Assembly (NCBI GenBank): GCA_013398955.1
Contig: VWPU01014135.1
Location: 310,001 to 374,000 of the forward strand
DNA: 64,000 nucleotides
DNA from: Callaeas wilsoni
Taxonomy: Eukaryota > Chordata > Aves > Passeriformes > Callaeidae
Reading direction: 5' to 3'
Made by a program: the position numbers and the translations under genes. Below, piece after piece: positions 38,001 through 50,604 of the stretch. The number at the start of each line of letters is the position of its first letter. Position 1 is the first letter of the stretch. The notes beneath the pieces were generated by a model. The model had not been told where the DNA came from and searched no databases. It saw nothing but the letters and a program-made list of their open reading frames with translations.

Positions 38001-39570
38001 TTCTGCTTCGCTATTATGTTTTTTTTCAAGTCATGTTTATTTATTAATGTTCATTTGTTTTTCTGTGTGTTTTATAAAAACACAGTGAGCTTCTGTGAAT
38101 TAAAAACTGTGATGCAACAGCAAAGAAAACAATATTTATGGTAAATCTTCTCTGTAGAACTTAGGAGTTCAGGCACTTTTTGTTCATGCGAAAATTGAGT
38201 TAGATCAGAAAGAAGCATTTAAGCATACATCCAAAATGTTCCACCTTTAGTTAGATTTGGACAATTTAAGTTTGCATCAGCTTGATCCTTTGTGTTCATG
38301 GGGTTTTTTGGATGTCTTTGGGCTGACGAAAATTTTTGGCATTCAGTAAATTTGGTGTTGGCCGGAGCTTGGCTGAATTAATATCTTTAAACAAAATTTC
38401 TAGCCTTCTCTGGTGCTCTCAGGGTTATTTGATGTACAGAACTGCATTATATCACAAGCGTGATAAAAATACAGTATTGACTTAGTGTTTCATACAGTTT
38501 TATAGTCTTATAAAATGGTATTGATCCATCTTCAGTTTCGAAGGTCAGCATAAAGTTTACAAAGAGAGGTATATGAGGAAACATTAGGCAGCAGTTGCCC
38601 ATTAAAGTATTAAAATGTGACCTGCTCTTGCAGGAGCTTTCAACAAATCTTTTATTTTCCTCATCAGTCCCAAGCTGCACACACAGGATATAAGTTTTGG
38701 CTAATAAAAATTAACATAATGTTGCTCTGATTAGGCTGCTTTGCACTGCAATCATTCTCTCCCTGGAAGAGCTCAACATGCATTATTGCCCCTTTCTTCC
38801 AAAGCATGGAGTCATTTTGTAATGCAATAAATCCATTGCAGACTTGGCAGTGGAAAAACTCTGATTGTGTCTCCTTTTCTTCTGGTGGGACTTGGTCCTT
38901 CTGCAGTGCCAATGTCCCTTGTAACGCACAACTTGGTGTGCAGTCTCTGGAAACGTAAACAGAAATGCAAATAGACACTTGAAAAGGAAACTAAATGAGA
39001 ATTGCACTTTAGTTTTTAGAAAACTAAAACTAAAATAGAACCCACAGCTGCAAATTTGCTAAATAGAAACTTTAGGGACTTCATTTGAAAGAAGATTTGG
39101 AGATTCATGTGGTCCTTTTATTGAGGACAGATACAGTTGTGCTGCTGTCTGAAGTGTCTGTGAGTACAGAAAATAAAAGAAATTTAATACGAGAAATTTA
39201 AACCAATTCTATAGTCCCTTTTTATTTATTTTAATGTGTAAAGCTCTTCTAATACATGTAACATTATATTTTATAGTTGACACCCTCCAGCTGGAAAAAT
39301 AATTACATAAAAATATACGCATACAATATTTACCTTCATTACAAGTCAAGAAGTAGATTTGATTCATTTCATTGGTTGATCATAATTGTTTTTACATATA
39401 TTTACTATCTAGATCTCTAAAAAGATCTAGATCTCTTAGTTTCTAGTGTTAATTAATTCCCAGTTAAAATAATATCATTTTTGAGTCGTCACAAATCCTG
39501 CTGTACCTGAGTAAGTTTGGTTGTTTTTTTCATTGAAAGCTTTCAGATATACTGTAATCCTGTATTTTCT

Positions 39571-39591
39571 TATTTATTTATTTATTTATTT
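39571..39591. repeat. TATT tetranucleotide microsatellite
   Basis: Five tandem TATT units followed by 'tgggggt'. A short simple repeat, likely length-variable. Confidence 0.9.
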
Positions 39592-40584
39592 GGGGGTCTA
39601 AATGGAATCAATATCCATAATTTATTAGATATGAGTGGGATTATCATTGAGAAAGTCAATATTAACTACGTATCAAAAATAAATTTCATTAGATACGGAA
39701 ACTATAAAAATCTTTACTGCAATTCATGGATGAGAGGTTTCATTATGCATTGCATGGTGCTACACTAGTTGTACTTAATATTTCTGGCTTTTTTTTGGGT
39801 TTTTCCTGCTTTTTCAGACACTCAAAAGATACTTGAAATTAAGCTTGCGACATCATTTTAAGATATTATTTCTATTCTTTAACATGATAATTTTCAGTGA
39901 AGCTTTTTCATCTGTATTTTATGTTATATAAATGGTAGATAGAGAGTACAGTTCATTAAACTGAAACTCATCTTTTACATGACAGAATTCTGTCACTTTT
40001 TGGAAGTAGATCCATCATTTATATGAAAAAATTGTGGAGTATATAAAAATGTAACATTCAAAAACAGGTTTCTGTCTGGTTGTGAAGATTGAAAACAGTG
40101 TTCCTCTTTCAGAGAAGTCCTTTAAGACATAAAAATTCAATTGCCTTCTTTAGATCTATGACTATTTACCTGGATACAGGGGAAATAGTGCTCCTACAGA
40201 AGAAGAAAAATAACTCTTCAGAAATTTCTCATCTCATTGGAACAGAAGTGTAAAAGGTATGAATTGGATGCTTTGATTATCGGCCCCCATGAAACCAGGG
40301 CTCTGCAGAACAAGAACTTTTTATGAGAGCAAAAATATGGGAATATTTCTGAAGGCTGTTAAATGTTTACAGCAGCAGGAGCAGTTGGTGGAATCTTTGG
40401 CACTTTGCAGAGGAACCTTGTATTTTGTCCGATTGATCACAAGCTGGATGTGTTTATCAACCTTCGCTGCTCAAAACTGGCACCAGCTGAAAGCAGTGGG
40501 AGACTCTGGGTTGTAACATTTAGTTCAAATTAGTATATTTATTAAAAGCCCAGCTCTCTGCTTTTATAGTTTCCTAGTTCTAGT

Positions 40585-40705
40585 CATAACCTTTACTCAA
40601 CAAGCATTTTTAAAGCAGAATATCCTCAGTAAATCCTCTTACTCCTCGTTCTGCGCATAACCTTTCCTCAAGAAAGGTTTTTAAAACAGAATATCCTCAA
40701 TAAAT
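40585..40705. repeat. Local duplication with 71-bp period, 2 copies
   Basis: A ~50-bp block starting 'cataaccttt' and ending 'atcctca(g/a)taaat' occurs at 40585-40634 and again at 40656-40705. Weaker similarity of the preceding ~10 bases (ctagttctagt versus ctcgttctgcg) suggests the original unit was about 71 bp. The copies differ at roughly 15% of positions, so the duplication is not recent. Confidence 0.85.
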
Positions 40706-42160
40706 GGAGGGGGGAGATTCTAGCAAACCCTTTGCTATAAATCTATGTATTTGATTATTATATTGAAAAGTCAGTTTGATTACTGACTTTTAGTTTAAAA
40801 GTGCAAATAAATAAAGATACATAATTGAGTGAGATGAGGAGTTGGTAATTCTGTCCTACAGTTTTCTCTGTCTAAACTTCCAATATTTATCTCCAATAAT
40901 AACATGAAAGAGGCTTGCTTTTTGGAATATTTATCTTGGTAAAATAGGTTGTAATTGCAGTAGATGCTATATTATTTCCCATTTTTGCATTATATTTAGA
41001 AGAATGTCTAAACAGAATATCAGGAGTGTTAAATATTTATCTAAGCTATTAGCAAAATCTCTGAAATTTAAATGATTCACAGCAGAAAGGGATAAAACTT
41101 TAATAATCCTTGCTGACTTTATCCTTGTAAAATTTTGCACTTAAAGTTGATGTAATAGGTACAATATTCACATGATTTTCTGAAGGCTTGAAAATTAATG
41201 TCTGCATCTGTTGAGAAAATATGTTTATCAAGGACATTAAGAAAACTAAATAATGTTTTAGTTAAAGCTGTTATGGTAGAAAATACAGATATTTCTTGGT
41301 CTTATCTGATAGAAGATTCATTGGATAAAATAAAAATAATGTAACAGGATGAGTAATCAGATGTGACACCCAAGTGGGAAATATTTTAGCAAGCAGTGTC
41401 TTGTTGCTAGTTATTTTATCAATGAAATATGTTGGAATAGAACTATTACTACTTCAGAAATTCGGAAATCTTCCTGACTTACCGACATTTCCACCCTCAA
41501 GTTAGCCAGAAATTTAGACAACCAACTGCGTGTCAAGCTGATCACAGCTATCAAATCAAAGGAAATGTTTTCCTTCATTTAATTTTTTATGCTTGTCATG
41601 TTTTATCAGTCACGTCCACCTCTGGCCCCCGTCCCCACGTGGCTGGCACTGTGTGAGTCAGGTGTGGCTGCGCTGAAGGCAGAGCTGTCCCAGCAATGCC
41701 AAACCAGCAGGAAAAGGAAGAGAATTCCACCCCTTGTGTTACCATCTCCTGCCTATCTAATGTAAACCAGAAGGAAGATGAACTTTCACATTTTGGGAGA
41801 TTTATTCTCTTCATTGGAACACAGCTTTTGCTGTTGGAGTCACACAGCTGCAGGCAGAAGAGGTTTATTTGGTAACTCTCAGTCGAGGCAAGGCTGAATA
41901 ATAATGAAAAGGAAAATTGCTTTTTTCAGGCGTTTGGATTGGGTAGGACTGTGAGGGGGCACACAGAGGATCTCGCTCCTCATTCTCCTTGAGGAATTAT
42001 GCACTCTCCCTTTGTCCTGATGAGAGGTCTAACAGTTCAGTAGGTGTGGAGAGAGTGTAAAAAACCCCCAAACAATCAAAGTTCCCTGGATTTCTGAGGA
42101 GAAAATGGACAAACAGGTTCTGTCACATCCCATATAGACTGTGAGTCTTTAGTCTGAATT

Positions 42161-42319
42161 CCAGAATGGTTTGTCTTGGAAGGGACCTTAAAGCTCATCC
42201 AGTTCCACCCCTGCCAGGAGCAGGGACACCTTCCACTGTCCCGGGTTGCTCCAAGTCCCGTCCAACCCGGCCTTGGACACTTCCAGGGATCCAGGGACAG
42301 CCCCAGCTTCTCTGGGAAC
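42161..42319 (-). mobile_element. CR1 LINE fragment, 3' end only
   Basis: A reverse-strand CR1 3' end: 'cttggaagggaccttaaagc', 'ctgccaggagcagggacacc', 'ttgctccaagtcccgtccaa', 'acttccagggatccagggac' and 'cttctctgggaac'. It lacks the terminal octamers at its left end. It belongs to the same tail type as the copies at 9724, 34749, 48253 and 57801. The frames of 75-91 codons over it are shadows. Confidence 0.93.
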
Positions 42320-45300
42320 TTCATCCAATCGTCCACAGCTTCATCTTCCATCTTTCATTTCCTTGTTTTGCTCTTACACCCAGATTTATTTCTTTTAGTT
42401 TAATATTCACGGTCGCATGGTTACCTTCAGCCTGAATTCAGGGCTCACTCAGGGCTGTGTGCACAATCCTTTTTCTTTCCTCAAGGCTGGATCCTGGCAG
42501 TGCTGTCCCAGACTGCATTTCTGCATGCATGGCTGCTTTTATCTCTAACGTTTAGAGATAGAAATTTGTTACATTCCTTACACTTCTGCAGTAATCATTT
42601 CATCATAAATATCATAAATATGCAGGGTTTTAATGAGCCAGCACTCTTAGGTCAGTTACATGGTGCTGTCTGTGTTTTATTTGATGACAAAGGGCTGTCT
42701 TGCCTTAGGAAAGCGCAATCTTAATTGCAATTTTTTGCTAGCCAGATTTTCTCTCCTTTCAGTGACAGTGGGCTCCCTCTGCAGACTTTGGAGGCAGACA
42801 TGCCCCTCTCTAGCAAAAGAATAAAATTGAAAGCTTATTGAGAAATGATTAAGAATATAATTGCTCTTGTTCCATATTAACTGCTAAAATTGATATTTTT
42901 GCAGGGCTGAAAGACAGAAAAGAAAAAAATCCCAGCCATTTCAAAACCAATGTTACAGCAATTTTTGCTCATGGTAGAACAGAATATGACCTACAAAAAG
43001 GTGTTCAGATAAATAAAAATTGCTGCACTGCAGCCTTCAAAAGGGCTGGGAATCTGATCCATGACTTTAAACAGCCTGGCCATCAGATGTGGCAGACGTG
43101 GTGCTTCCCGGGGTACGCTGGACCCTGGAATTCATGCGGGTCTGTGTGCAAGGGAATGTGTTCATTATCCCACTTGCCTCTCTCCATTCAGTTTATTTTC
43201 AAAGAGTTTAAAGGAAAGTATTACATTATTTATTTATATCAAAGTTCAGAATGTTTTTTACAAGACACTGAGTGTCAGGACAAAACAAGAGTGAACAATA
43301 AAAGGCAGTTTGCTGTGAAATTACATTTATGTTAAACCATATATATACTGACTTCAAAGGCAGCGTCTGTCCTTCTGAAGGTATTTGCTGTCCTATCACT
43401 TCAAATTTACAGACCTGCACTGTCTGTAATAATGATATCAAAGACAAATCCTTAGCTTAGTACATTAAATATTAATGATTACTGGATTTTTTTTAAGAAA
43501 AAATGCTTTCAAAATAAAATGTTAATTATCTGTGATCTTGTAAAAATGAAACAAAAAAACCTTGATGCAGATACTCTGTAGTTTTAGTGGCCTGCAATAA
43601 TACAGCTCCAGCTGTAAAAGAACAGCATGGCATTTCTAATAAAAATTAAAAATATTTTTTAGTGCCAGAAGAAAATTTTGATCTTCCTTGGCTTTAAAAA
43701 TTTCTGTCCACAGGAAACTCCCTGTAAAGTGCATTTAATTCCCACAGAGCAGTGAAGTTCTATTGCTGAAAATGAGGCGAGAGCCCCGTGGCAGCCCTCA
43801 GTTGTTCCCAGGATGTCACTGAGCCATTGTGCCATACCCAGGGGCAGCTGGGCTGCCTTATTTATTTAAGAAAGACATACACACATCAAGATGGCTTCAG
43901 AAGCTAAGCAGGGCTTTAAAGTTGCTAGAGGGGAAAATTGCCTGCAAGGGGGATAGTATAGGACAACATGGAAAAAAATTCCGTCCCTGACTTTCTAGCT
44001 GGCTGCCCTACTGTAGTTTGTACAAGTGATAAAAGAAATCTTATTCAAATATGCACATCTGTGTTCCCTCTTCATTGGAGTGAAGAGTTTTGTAATACCA
44101 GTGAGAACAGTGGTGCTAGGATGATTTTTTTTCCCTGTTTTCCATCATAGGTAGTGTGTCGAGTTTGTGTATCAAGCAGCTGAGGAAGAAAACCGATCCC
44201 CAGGGCTGTGATCCAGGAGTGCATCACACACCAGTCCAGAGGCTCAGGACTCCTGGTGGCACCTGGTTTCATCTGGACTGTTACCCCTGGTTGGTACAGA
44301 AAGGACAGAACCTCTTCTAAGACCTGGGAAGGTCTGAATTTTTAGTGAAAGCTGTCAATTTGCATAGTTCTCTCTGCGAGGTCTGTCACCTGTGTTTGCA
44401 GGTAAGGTTTTTGACTTAGTTCAGGTGGAGGGTTGGTAAAATTGTTCTTCCCTGCTTTCCTAGGATATTGTGGCTTTTGCTGCCCTGAAAACTGATTTTT
44501 TTGCACAATTTGCTTGTATAAGAAAACATTTTTCTGGAAGTTCACACATTCAGTTGGCACAGTCAGACTGTGGAGCTGCCACGCTTGGCACAGGGATTTT
44601 GGGTTACACTGGATGTATGCTGTTAACCATCCCATAATGGGTTACAGGGTAAGGGTGGGGTTCTGAGAAGCTCCTGCTGGCTGATGTGCAACTGGTATTT
44701 GTCACAAATACTTTTGATAATTGATGCAAAGTTGTATTTGCTGTCCTTCAGAACTTCTCCTGTTGTGTTTGTGAGAGCAGACCCGGGCACAGCGGAGCGA
44801 GATGTTAGGAACCACTTCCCCTTAGAAACCGGGAGAGTGAAGGCTGGCAGCTGGCACCTCTGGCACCCGGGCAGCCCTGCAGGGGTGGTGTGGAGGTGGC
44901 TTTGGGCTCTGGGCAGGATCTGCATGGAGCAGATTTCTCTCTCATAGTAAACATATTGAGATGCCTCGAGCAGAAATCTGTCCCTGGGCCACAGGTGTTT
45001 GAATAAGAAAGGTGAAATAGGAAAGGTGCTTCCCCTGTGGGTAACGTGTGTGTGTGGCTGCTTTAGAAATCTGAAAAAATGCTCTTTTTTATAGGTATGG
45101 CTACAGAAATAGATCTTTTTATTAGAAATATAGAGAGAAAAAAAGAGATTTAGGAAATCATGACATAGAGGCCTCCCTGCATAGTCATCTCTGAACTTGT
45201 ATCTGAGGGATTTTGCTGTCTTCAAGTTTGTTTTTCCAGCTTGACTAGTTTTTTAAGTGTTTTCATCTTCTATAGTTATTAAGAGAAGACTTACAGCATA

Positions 45301-46173
45301 TATTCTTAATCTGTCTTTTAATTATAAATTCAGGTCTTACTGTGTTTTATAGCTTTGAAATTCTGGATCAGAATCACCCTGATATTGGAGAGATAGCACA
45401 CAGCATTTCTTAATGACACTTAGTAATTATTAACAAAACCTCTCTATGTCCTTGACATTTTTGACACTGCCAATCAAAATTTGTCTTCCCTTTGGGCATG
45501 TCTTATGAGCTGCTCAGATTCAGAATAATTTATAATGAGTAAATCAAACAATTCTCTAACATGTTAATGGCCTTAATTTCCTCCTTCTCCTCAAGGTCTA
45601 AAGATTTGATTGCTGTGTTGAGAATATAAAAAAAGAACATTATAATTTGAAACCTGTCAGAGATGGCCAGAATGAGAAACGTGCTGATATAAAAAGAAAT
45701 GTTAAAGGTGCATAAAAGAGGAAGACTTCTGGCTCTTGTTCATACCATGCCTAGGAAATATCTTCTCGATTTACATCATAGTAAATGCTATTTATTTTCA
45801 TGAAATGTACACTGTATGGCACTGAATCAAAGGCACAAAAAATATAATAGATATCGTTCTGGTATATCTAGAATAATTCCTTTTGTTGTAAAGCTGTAAA
45901 GGTATTTGCTTGCAGTTTGTGTGTGAGGGAAAACTGATGATCCAAAAGAAAATTATGAAAAAATAGTCTGTGTGCTGGCAGTGTGCAGGGGTAAGTTACA
46001 GCCCATAATGGGAGCAGTATATAAGGGAAAATAAAACTGGGGTATAAAAGCAATCATATTATGGGGCTTTGTCCAATCATTTTGTATTCATTACAGTTTG
46101 TAACAGAGGCATTTATGGCACTCACCACTTCCATTTTATTTTTTTTTGCATCAGCAGAATATCACTTTAGTTC
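42320..46173. other. Non-coding interval with a GC-richer block
   Basis: About 3.9 kb, mostly AT-rich. A GC-richer block at about 44560-45060 holds the 200-codon minus-strand frame listed separately. No transposon was recognised here. Confidence 0.45.
44623..45225 (-). other. Unrecognised 200-codon open frame, uncertain
   Basis: The longest open frame in the window that lies outside recognised repeats. The translation begins with a basic, aromatic-rich half (many Phe, Tyr, Lys and His, residues 1-75) and continues into a Pro/Leu/Ser-rich half. It contains a Cys pair around residues 119-123 but no domain, signal peptide or repeat I can name. The DNA is GC-richer in its downstream half. A further minus-strand frame of 97 codons (44342-44635) overlaps its end by 13 bp in another reading frame. 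I saw no convincing promoter or splice sites. Random expectation for a frame this long in 64 kb is low but not negligible. It could be chance, a decayed exon or an unrecognised old repeat. Confidence 0.2.
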
Positions 46174-46297
46174 CAGCTCGGAAGGCACTCGGGAGGTCAC
46201 TTCTTCCAACCCCTTCTGCCCTCACACACCTTGCAGCAGGGCAAGTGGGGCAGGTTGCTCCAGCAAGCTTGAATGTCTTGAGGCATGGCAATTCCTC
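46174..46297 (-). mobile_element. Old, diverged CR1 3' fragment
   Basis: Recognisable although degraded: 'cggaaggcactcgggaggtc', 'ttccaaccccttctgccc', 'gcagggcaa' then 'gcaggttgctccagcaag', and 'ttgaatgtcttgaggcatgg'. The order and spacing match the reverse-strand tail of CR1 types with a '...gaggtcatctagtccaacc' end. It is more diverged than the other copies, so probably an older insertion. The 167-codon + frame at 46146-46649 and the 88-codon frame at 46061-46327 read across it, which argues against either being a gene. Confidence 0.65.
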
Positions 46298-48252
46298 AGC
46301 ATCAGTGGTTCACGTGCCTGTGTTTGAGCACACCCCTGGTAAGGACAAAAAAAGAGTTAAAATCCTAATATTTCAGCAGAATTTCCTGTGCCCAGCATTT
46401 CCTGTTGCTGCACACCTTCGTCTCTGTCTTCTCCGCACATTTCTAGTGGGTAGATGCAAAATAGATGTAGATGTAAAAAAAGATGTGGAAATCAGCAGCT
46501 TAATTGTTGTCGGGTGTTTTACACAGCAAGGGGAAAATAAAGAAAGGGAAAATCATCAGAGTTGTCCCTCAGTAACACCTAGAGCAGGCTCCCTGTGGGA
46601 ATGTCTGACTGCACTTGGCTGGAAGTGCAGCTATGGAGTGACTCAGTGAGTCAGGAATAAGCACGTCCAGAGGGTGTGGTAGAACAGGGAGCTGACCTTG
46701 GACACAAAAGCAAACAAAAAATAGTTTTGGGAAATAAAAGGAATGATTGTAAGCTGAGGCCAAGAGGTTAATGATGTAAACAGAGCAACAGGCTGCAAAT
46801 TTATCTTGCTGAGAATATTCCTAGTGGATAAGGCAGAGGATAGCTCCGTGCTCAGTCTGCTGACAGACTGGACACCTTAGTGCTGGAAAGGAAAGAGCAA
46901 ACCTTTGATGACAGGAAGGGACAGTCTGCAGATTTTTGTTTATAGGGTATGTGAGAGCATTTGGAGAAAGAAATACTTCCAAGTACATACATCAAAGATG
47001 ACAGTGGGGTTGTGTGACAGATACATATAGCCTTCTTTACAGTAATTAAACCACACAAAAAATCAGCTGTAAATGTGAATATGCTTGATGTCTACGGTGG
47101 CAATGTTCACAGGTTACCTCATGAGATATCTCTAGGATCTCCTCGAGAACTCTCATGGAACTGCATGTTCCATTACAATAATACTTGTTTGCCCCAAAAA
47201 CTGACAGTACTTCTGTAGATGATATTCTATACAGCCATTAATACACAGCTTTATTTGTGTCTTTTAAACATAATTTACAACTTCTTGGGTGAAAACAATC
47301 TATTTAGTATTTATACCTCCAGGTCAATGTATTTACTGTGCATTGTGAAAGGTAAGTGACAATTCCTTTAAGATCTACATTTAAGTAGGGATCTGCTTCT
47401 CAGTGTCCATCTGTGATTGCATCATCACTTCTGGAAGCAGCTGTTTCTCCTTTGTCTCCTTGGATCACCCTTGTCAAGATCTGTGCTGATAAGGGTCAGA
47501 AGACCCATCCCAGAAATCTTCCTCAATTCTTTTTACTCTTCTTATTCTTTTTGTCATTTCAAGTAATCACAGAATAGACACACTTTCAGTTAACACTTAT
47601 GGTTTTCACTTGTCTTTTGGGACAATAATTCTGCAACCCATGGGCTTCTCTGGCCTCTGATGGTAATGACACGGTAATTTTTATAGTTTCCTCTTTGTTA
47701 TTTCATCATAGGAAATAGCCTGGAAAGGATTTTATTCCAAAATTTCTTCTTTCTTTCCTGAGGCCATTTAAAGAAAGCTGAATATTTGCATAACTTTATT
47801 GTAAGACAAGTTTTTAGCTGTTTTCCAATTAAAGTAATAAAAATGTGTTCAGGGTAAATCAGAAGGAGCTCTTAGGTATTTGTGATAATAAAATTTTCCT
47901 TTATGTTGCAGAGGTTTTATTTTTCAGTTTGCTGTTGTAAAATTAATTTGTTTCCATTTTCAACAAGGTACTTCAGCATTCCATTTTGCTGACTTGAAGC
48001 CACCCTGCTTCTCGTATCTCTGTTAAACAATTAAAACACTCATACTAAATACTTTCTGAAGTCTTAAAAAATTAAACATGAGATAATAAAACAAAGGCTG
48101 CTTCTAGCACAGATGGGATAAGAACTATGTTAATGACAATTTGTTTGCAATAATTTTTAATAAATCTCTTTTATTAATGTTGAAAATAATGAATATGACT
48201 TGAGTACAGCAGGGGAAAAAAGTTATATGAGTGATATTCGTCATATTCATGA
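46298..48252. other. AT-rich non-coding interval
   Basis: About 2 kb. Apart from the right part of a 167-codon + frame (to 46649) that starts before an old CR1 fragment and has no recognised domain, I see nothing. Confidence 0.5.
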
Positions 48253-48411
48253 GTTGTGGCTGCCCCTGAATCCCTGGAATTGCCCAGGGCCGGGTTGGAG
48301 GGGGCTTGGAGCAACCTGGGAGAGTGGAAGGTGTCCCTGCCCATGGCAGGGCTTGGAATCAGGTGGTCTTTAAGATCTCCTCCAACCCAAACCATTCTGT
48401 GATTCTATGAT
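48253..48411 (+). mobile_element. CR1 LINE fragment, intact 3' tail
   Basis: A forward CR1 end: 'gttgtggctgcccctgaatc', 'ggcttggagcaacctgggag', 'ggtgtccctgcccatggcag', 'ctccaacccaaaccattc', then 'tgtgattctatgat'. About 160 bp, 5'-truncated, with the complete terminal octamers. The minus-strand 73-codon frame over it is a shadow. Confidence 0.94.
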
Positions 48412-48505
48412 ATCCTATTTCTTCTTTACATCTAAAACTCAGGTATAAAATGTTATATATAATGTTGATAGCCTTGGAGAAAGCACCTGGGGATTTTGTC
48501 CCACC

Positions 48506-48745
48506 GCTGCTGTTTTAGGGCCGAGAGGGAATTTTACAGGGTGACCCTGGTGAGAAACGAAAAGTTCTGTGAACAGCAAAGCTCCGGACACCCAGCCTTT
48601 CACAGGTGGATTTTTTACCAGCCAGGACCCCCGTTCTGCTGGGCCATGCCTTTAGGGACAGTGCCCCCAGGTGCGGCCGGGGGCAGAGCTCTCCGGGGCA
48701 GAGGTCGCGTGAGCGCCAACCCGGGCAGGTCTCACACGAAGTCGT
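48506..48745. other. CpG-rich patch in CpG-poor DNA
   Basis: Fourteen CpG dinucleotides fall within about 240 bp (for example 48674, 48678, 48694, 48706, 48708, 48714 and 48722), while most of the surrounding kilobases have very few. A 105-codon + frame (48496-48813) spans it but shows no domain. Within it are a good donor-like 'gcaggtctca' and an acceptor-like 'tttccttgcccctgcag', only about 35 bp apart, so they do not define a normal intron. It could be a small CpG island or regulatory element, a decayed exon or an unrecognised GC-rich repeat. Confidence 0.45.
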
Positions 48746-50265
48746 TTCCTTGCCCCTGCAGTGTCAAAGCAAGCTCTGAGCTGGCCCCTGGAGACCACGT
48801 TATTGTGTCATGACAGGAGATTATGCCTTTGAACTAAATGGTTTTGGAATAAGTCTGCAGAGACCTAATTATGCTGCCATTGCTGCTTGAGAGGGTTGTT
48901 TAGCAGTGAAGCACTTCTTGGGGAAGCTCACTTACGATGACAAAATAAAACGAAATTATGACAGTGTATTTTCTGCTAAAAAATAAAACCTCAAGAAATA
49001 AATTAAAATTGATTATCATGTCAAATTAAACCATAAATAAATATTAAATGCTGAATTTACAGTCAATCTAACTTCACTCTGAATTGCTGTAACTAAAATA
49101 CACAATAAATAACATTTGTCTTTAAATTCCCACAGCAAATATGTTTTTAATTGTGAAAACAGTTATTGTTTCATACAATAGTACAATAACTCTGAGCAGT
49201 CAATTTTCTGCCCGTGCAATAATGATATGATTGCTTTCCAAAGACCAGCTCCTGTTCCAAACTGTTTAATGCATCTGATGTTGCTAAACAGAACTTTTGA
49301 TTCAAGTGTTATATGGTTGGTAGTAGTTTAAATTATAAACTTATGCAAGATTCTAAATGTAATATCAAATTAATTCTTCTGTATGTTTTCTTATCCGGAT
49401 AGAGAACAAACGTATTGACATGAAAATTAGATTAATACTAATAACAGCCTACACAACACGTTTCCCAGGACACAGGGCAAAGCAAAGGTGAGATCAATTC
49501 TTGCAAATGTTTGTTTAGGGTGCCTTTCTGCCTATGAAGATGTTATTCATTACCTGTTCTATAGATGCAGTGCCTCCTTTAAATTGGTATAGAAAATCAA
49601 TGCTCTGAGGAGGAGAAAAGACACTCTCGTCTATAAATCACAAGTATAGGCTTTAGTGCTATAAATTTAATTCAGAAACAATGAAGACAACACAAATATC
49701 TCTTTACCTTTCTTTAGTTAATAAAGAAAAATTGTAAAGGTTTTATGGAACTTGTACTCAAACAAAATTCAGATTTTCGTGTAAGAAAAAGGAAAATCCA
49801 GAATTAAATTGATTAAATATTCATATACAGGCATTTGCCTGTACATAAACACTTCAATTAACATATAAATATGGTTAAACAAGTTTCAGTTTATAAAATT
49901 CTGCTTTTTATGTATATAGTCAACTTCTATCTGTGGAAGTCTTCTGTCTCTTAAGTCTTCATCAGTTAAATGCAGGAAGCTGCAACAAGGCTCAATTAGT
50001 TCTACAAATTGAAGAGTTGGAGAAAATTGGTTGGAGTTAATAAAGCTGGGGTTTAGAGAAGAGTAAAGGGAATATAATACTCATCAAGTAATCAATCAAC
50101 CTTAGCACATACAGTGCTAATTCTGCCTGTCTAATATATCTATTTTGGTCTATCTAATGTATCTATCACTGTGGTATCCAGATAGGATGTGTCAGATTTA
50201 GCAAGCCTCATTAAACTTAGCATAAACTTAAATTCAAAATAAGGCAAAGGCTGTTTTCTGTGATA
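48746..50265. other. AT-rich non-coding interval
   Basis: About 1.5 kb of AT-rich sequence with dense stops. Nothing recognised. Confidence 0.6.
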
Positions 50266-50604
50266 CAGAATCATAGAACACTCAGGGTTGGAATGGGCCT
50301 CTGGAGATCACCCAGTCCAACCGGCTGCCGAGGCAGGGTCACCTGCAGCAGGTGACACAGGAAGGGTCCAGGTGGGTTTGGGACATCTCCAGAGAGGGAG
50401 ACTCCACGCCCTCCCTGGGCAGCTGTTGCAGTGCTCTGCCTCCTACACAAAAAGTTCTTCCTCATGGTGAGGTGGAACTTTTTTTGTTGTGGTTTATGGG
50501 CACTGCTCCTCATCCAGGTGCTGGGCACCGCTGGACAGAGCCTGGCACCATCCTCTGGCACCCTTCAGAGGTATCGGTACGTATTGGTGAGATCCTCTCA
50601 GACA
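50266..50604 (-). mobile_element. CR1 LINE fragment, ORF2 end plus 3' tail
   Basis: A reverse-strand CR1 that keeps its terminal motif at the left ('cagaatcatagaac'). It continues through 'cagggttggaatgggcctct', 'ggagatcacccagtccaacc', 'caggtgacacaggaagggtc', 'gttcttcctcatggtgaggt' and 'gagatcctctcagac'. The minus translation contains 'KFHLTMRKNFL', the C-terminal block of CR1 ORF2. It is the same sub-type as the copy at 21545-21870. Small frame-breaking changes are present; overlapping frames up to 96 codons are fragments or shadows. Confidence 0.94.

Larger units (their letters stand above)
35093..42160. other. Long AT-rich non-coding interval
   Basis: About 7 kb without a recognised gene or transposon. 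It has a 20-A run at about 35521-35540, a T run near 36660-36676, a (TATT)5 microsatellite (39571-39591) and a 71-bp-period duplication (40585-40705). Around 36100-36630 the DNA is GC-richer and frames of 64-95 codons are open on both strands, with no domain I recognise. Confidence 0.5.

Noticed and set aside
46061..46649. 167-codon forward frame as a gene candidate
   Set aside because: Its first part crosses a degraded antisense CR1 tail and the rest has no recognisable domain.
48700..48775. Donor-like and acceptor-like splice motifs in the CpG-rich patch
   Set aside because: They are about 35 bp apart, too short for a normal vertebrate intron, and no coding exon adjoins them.
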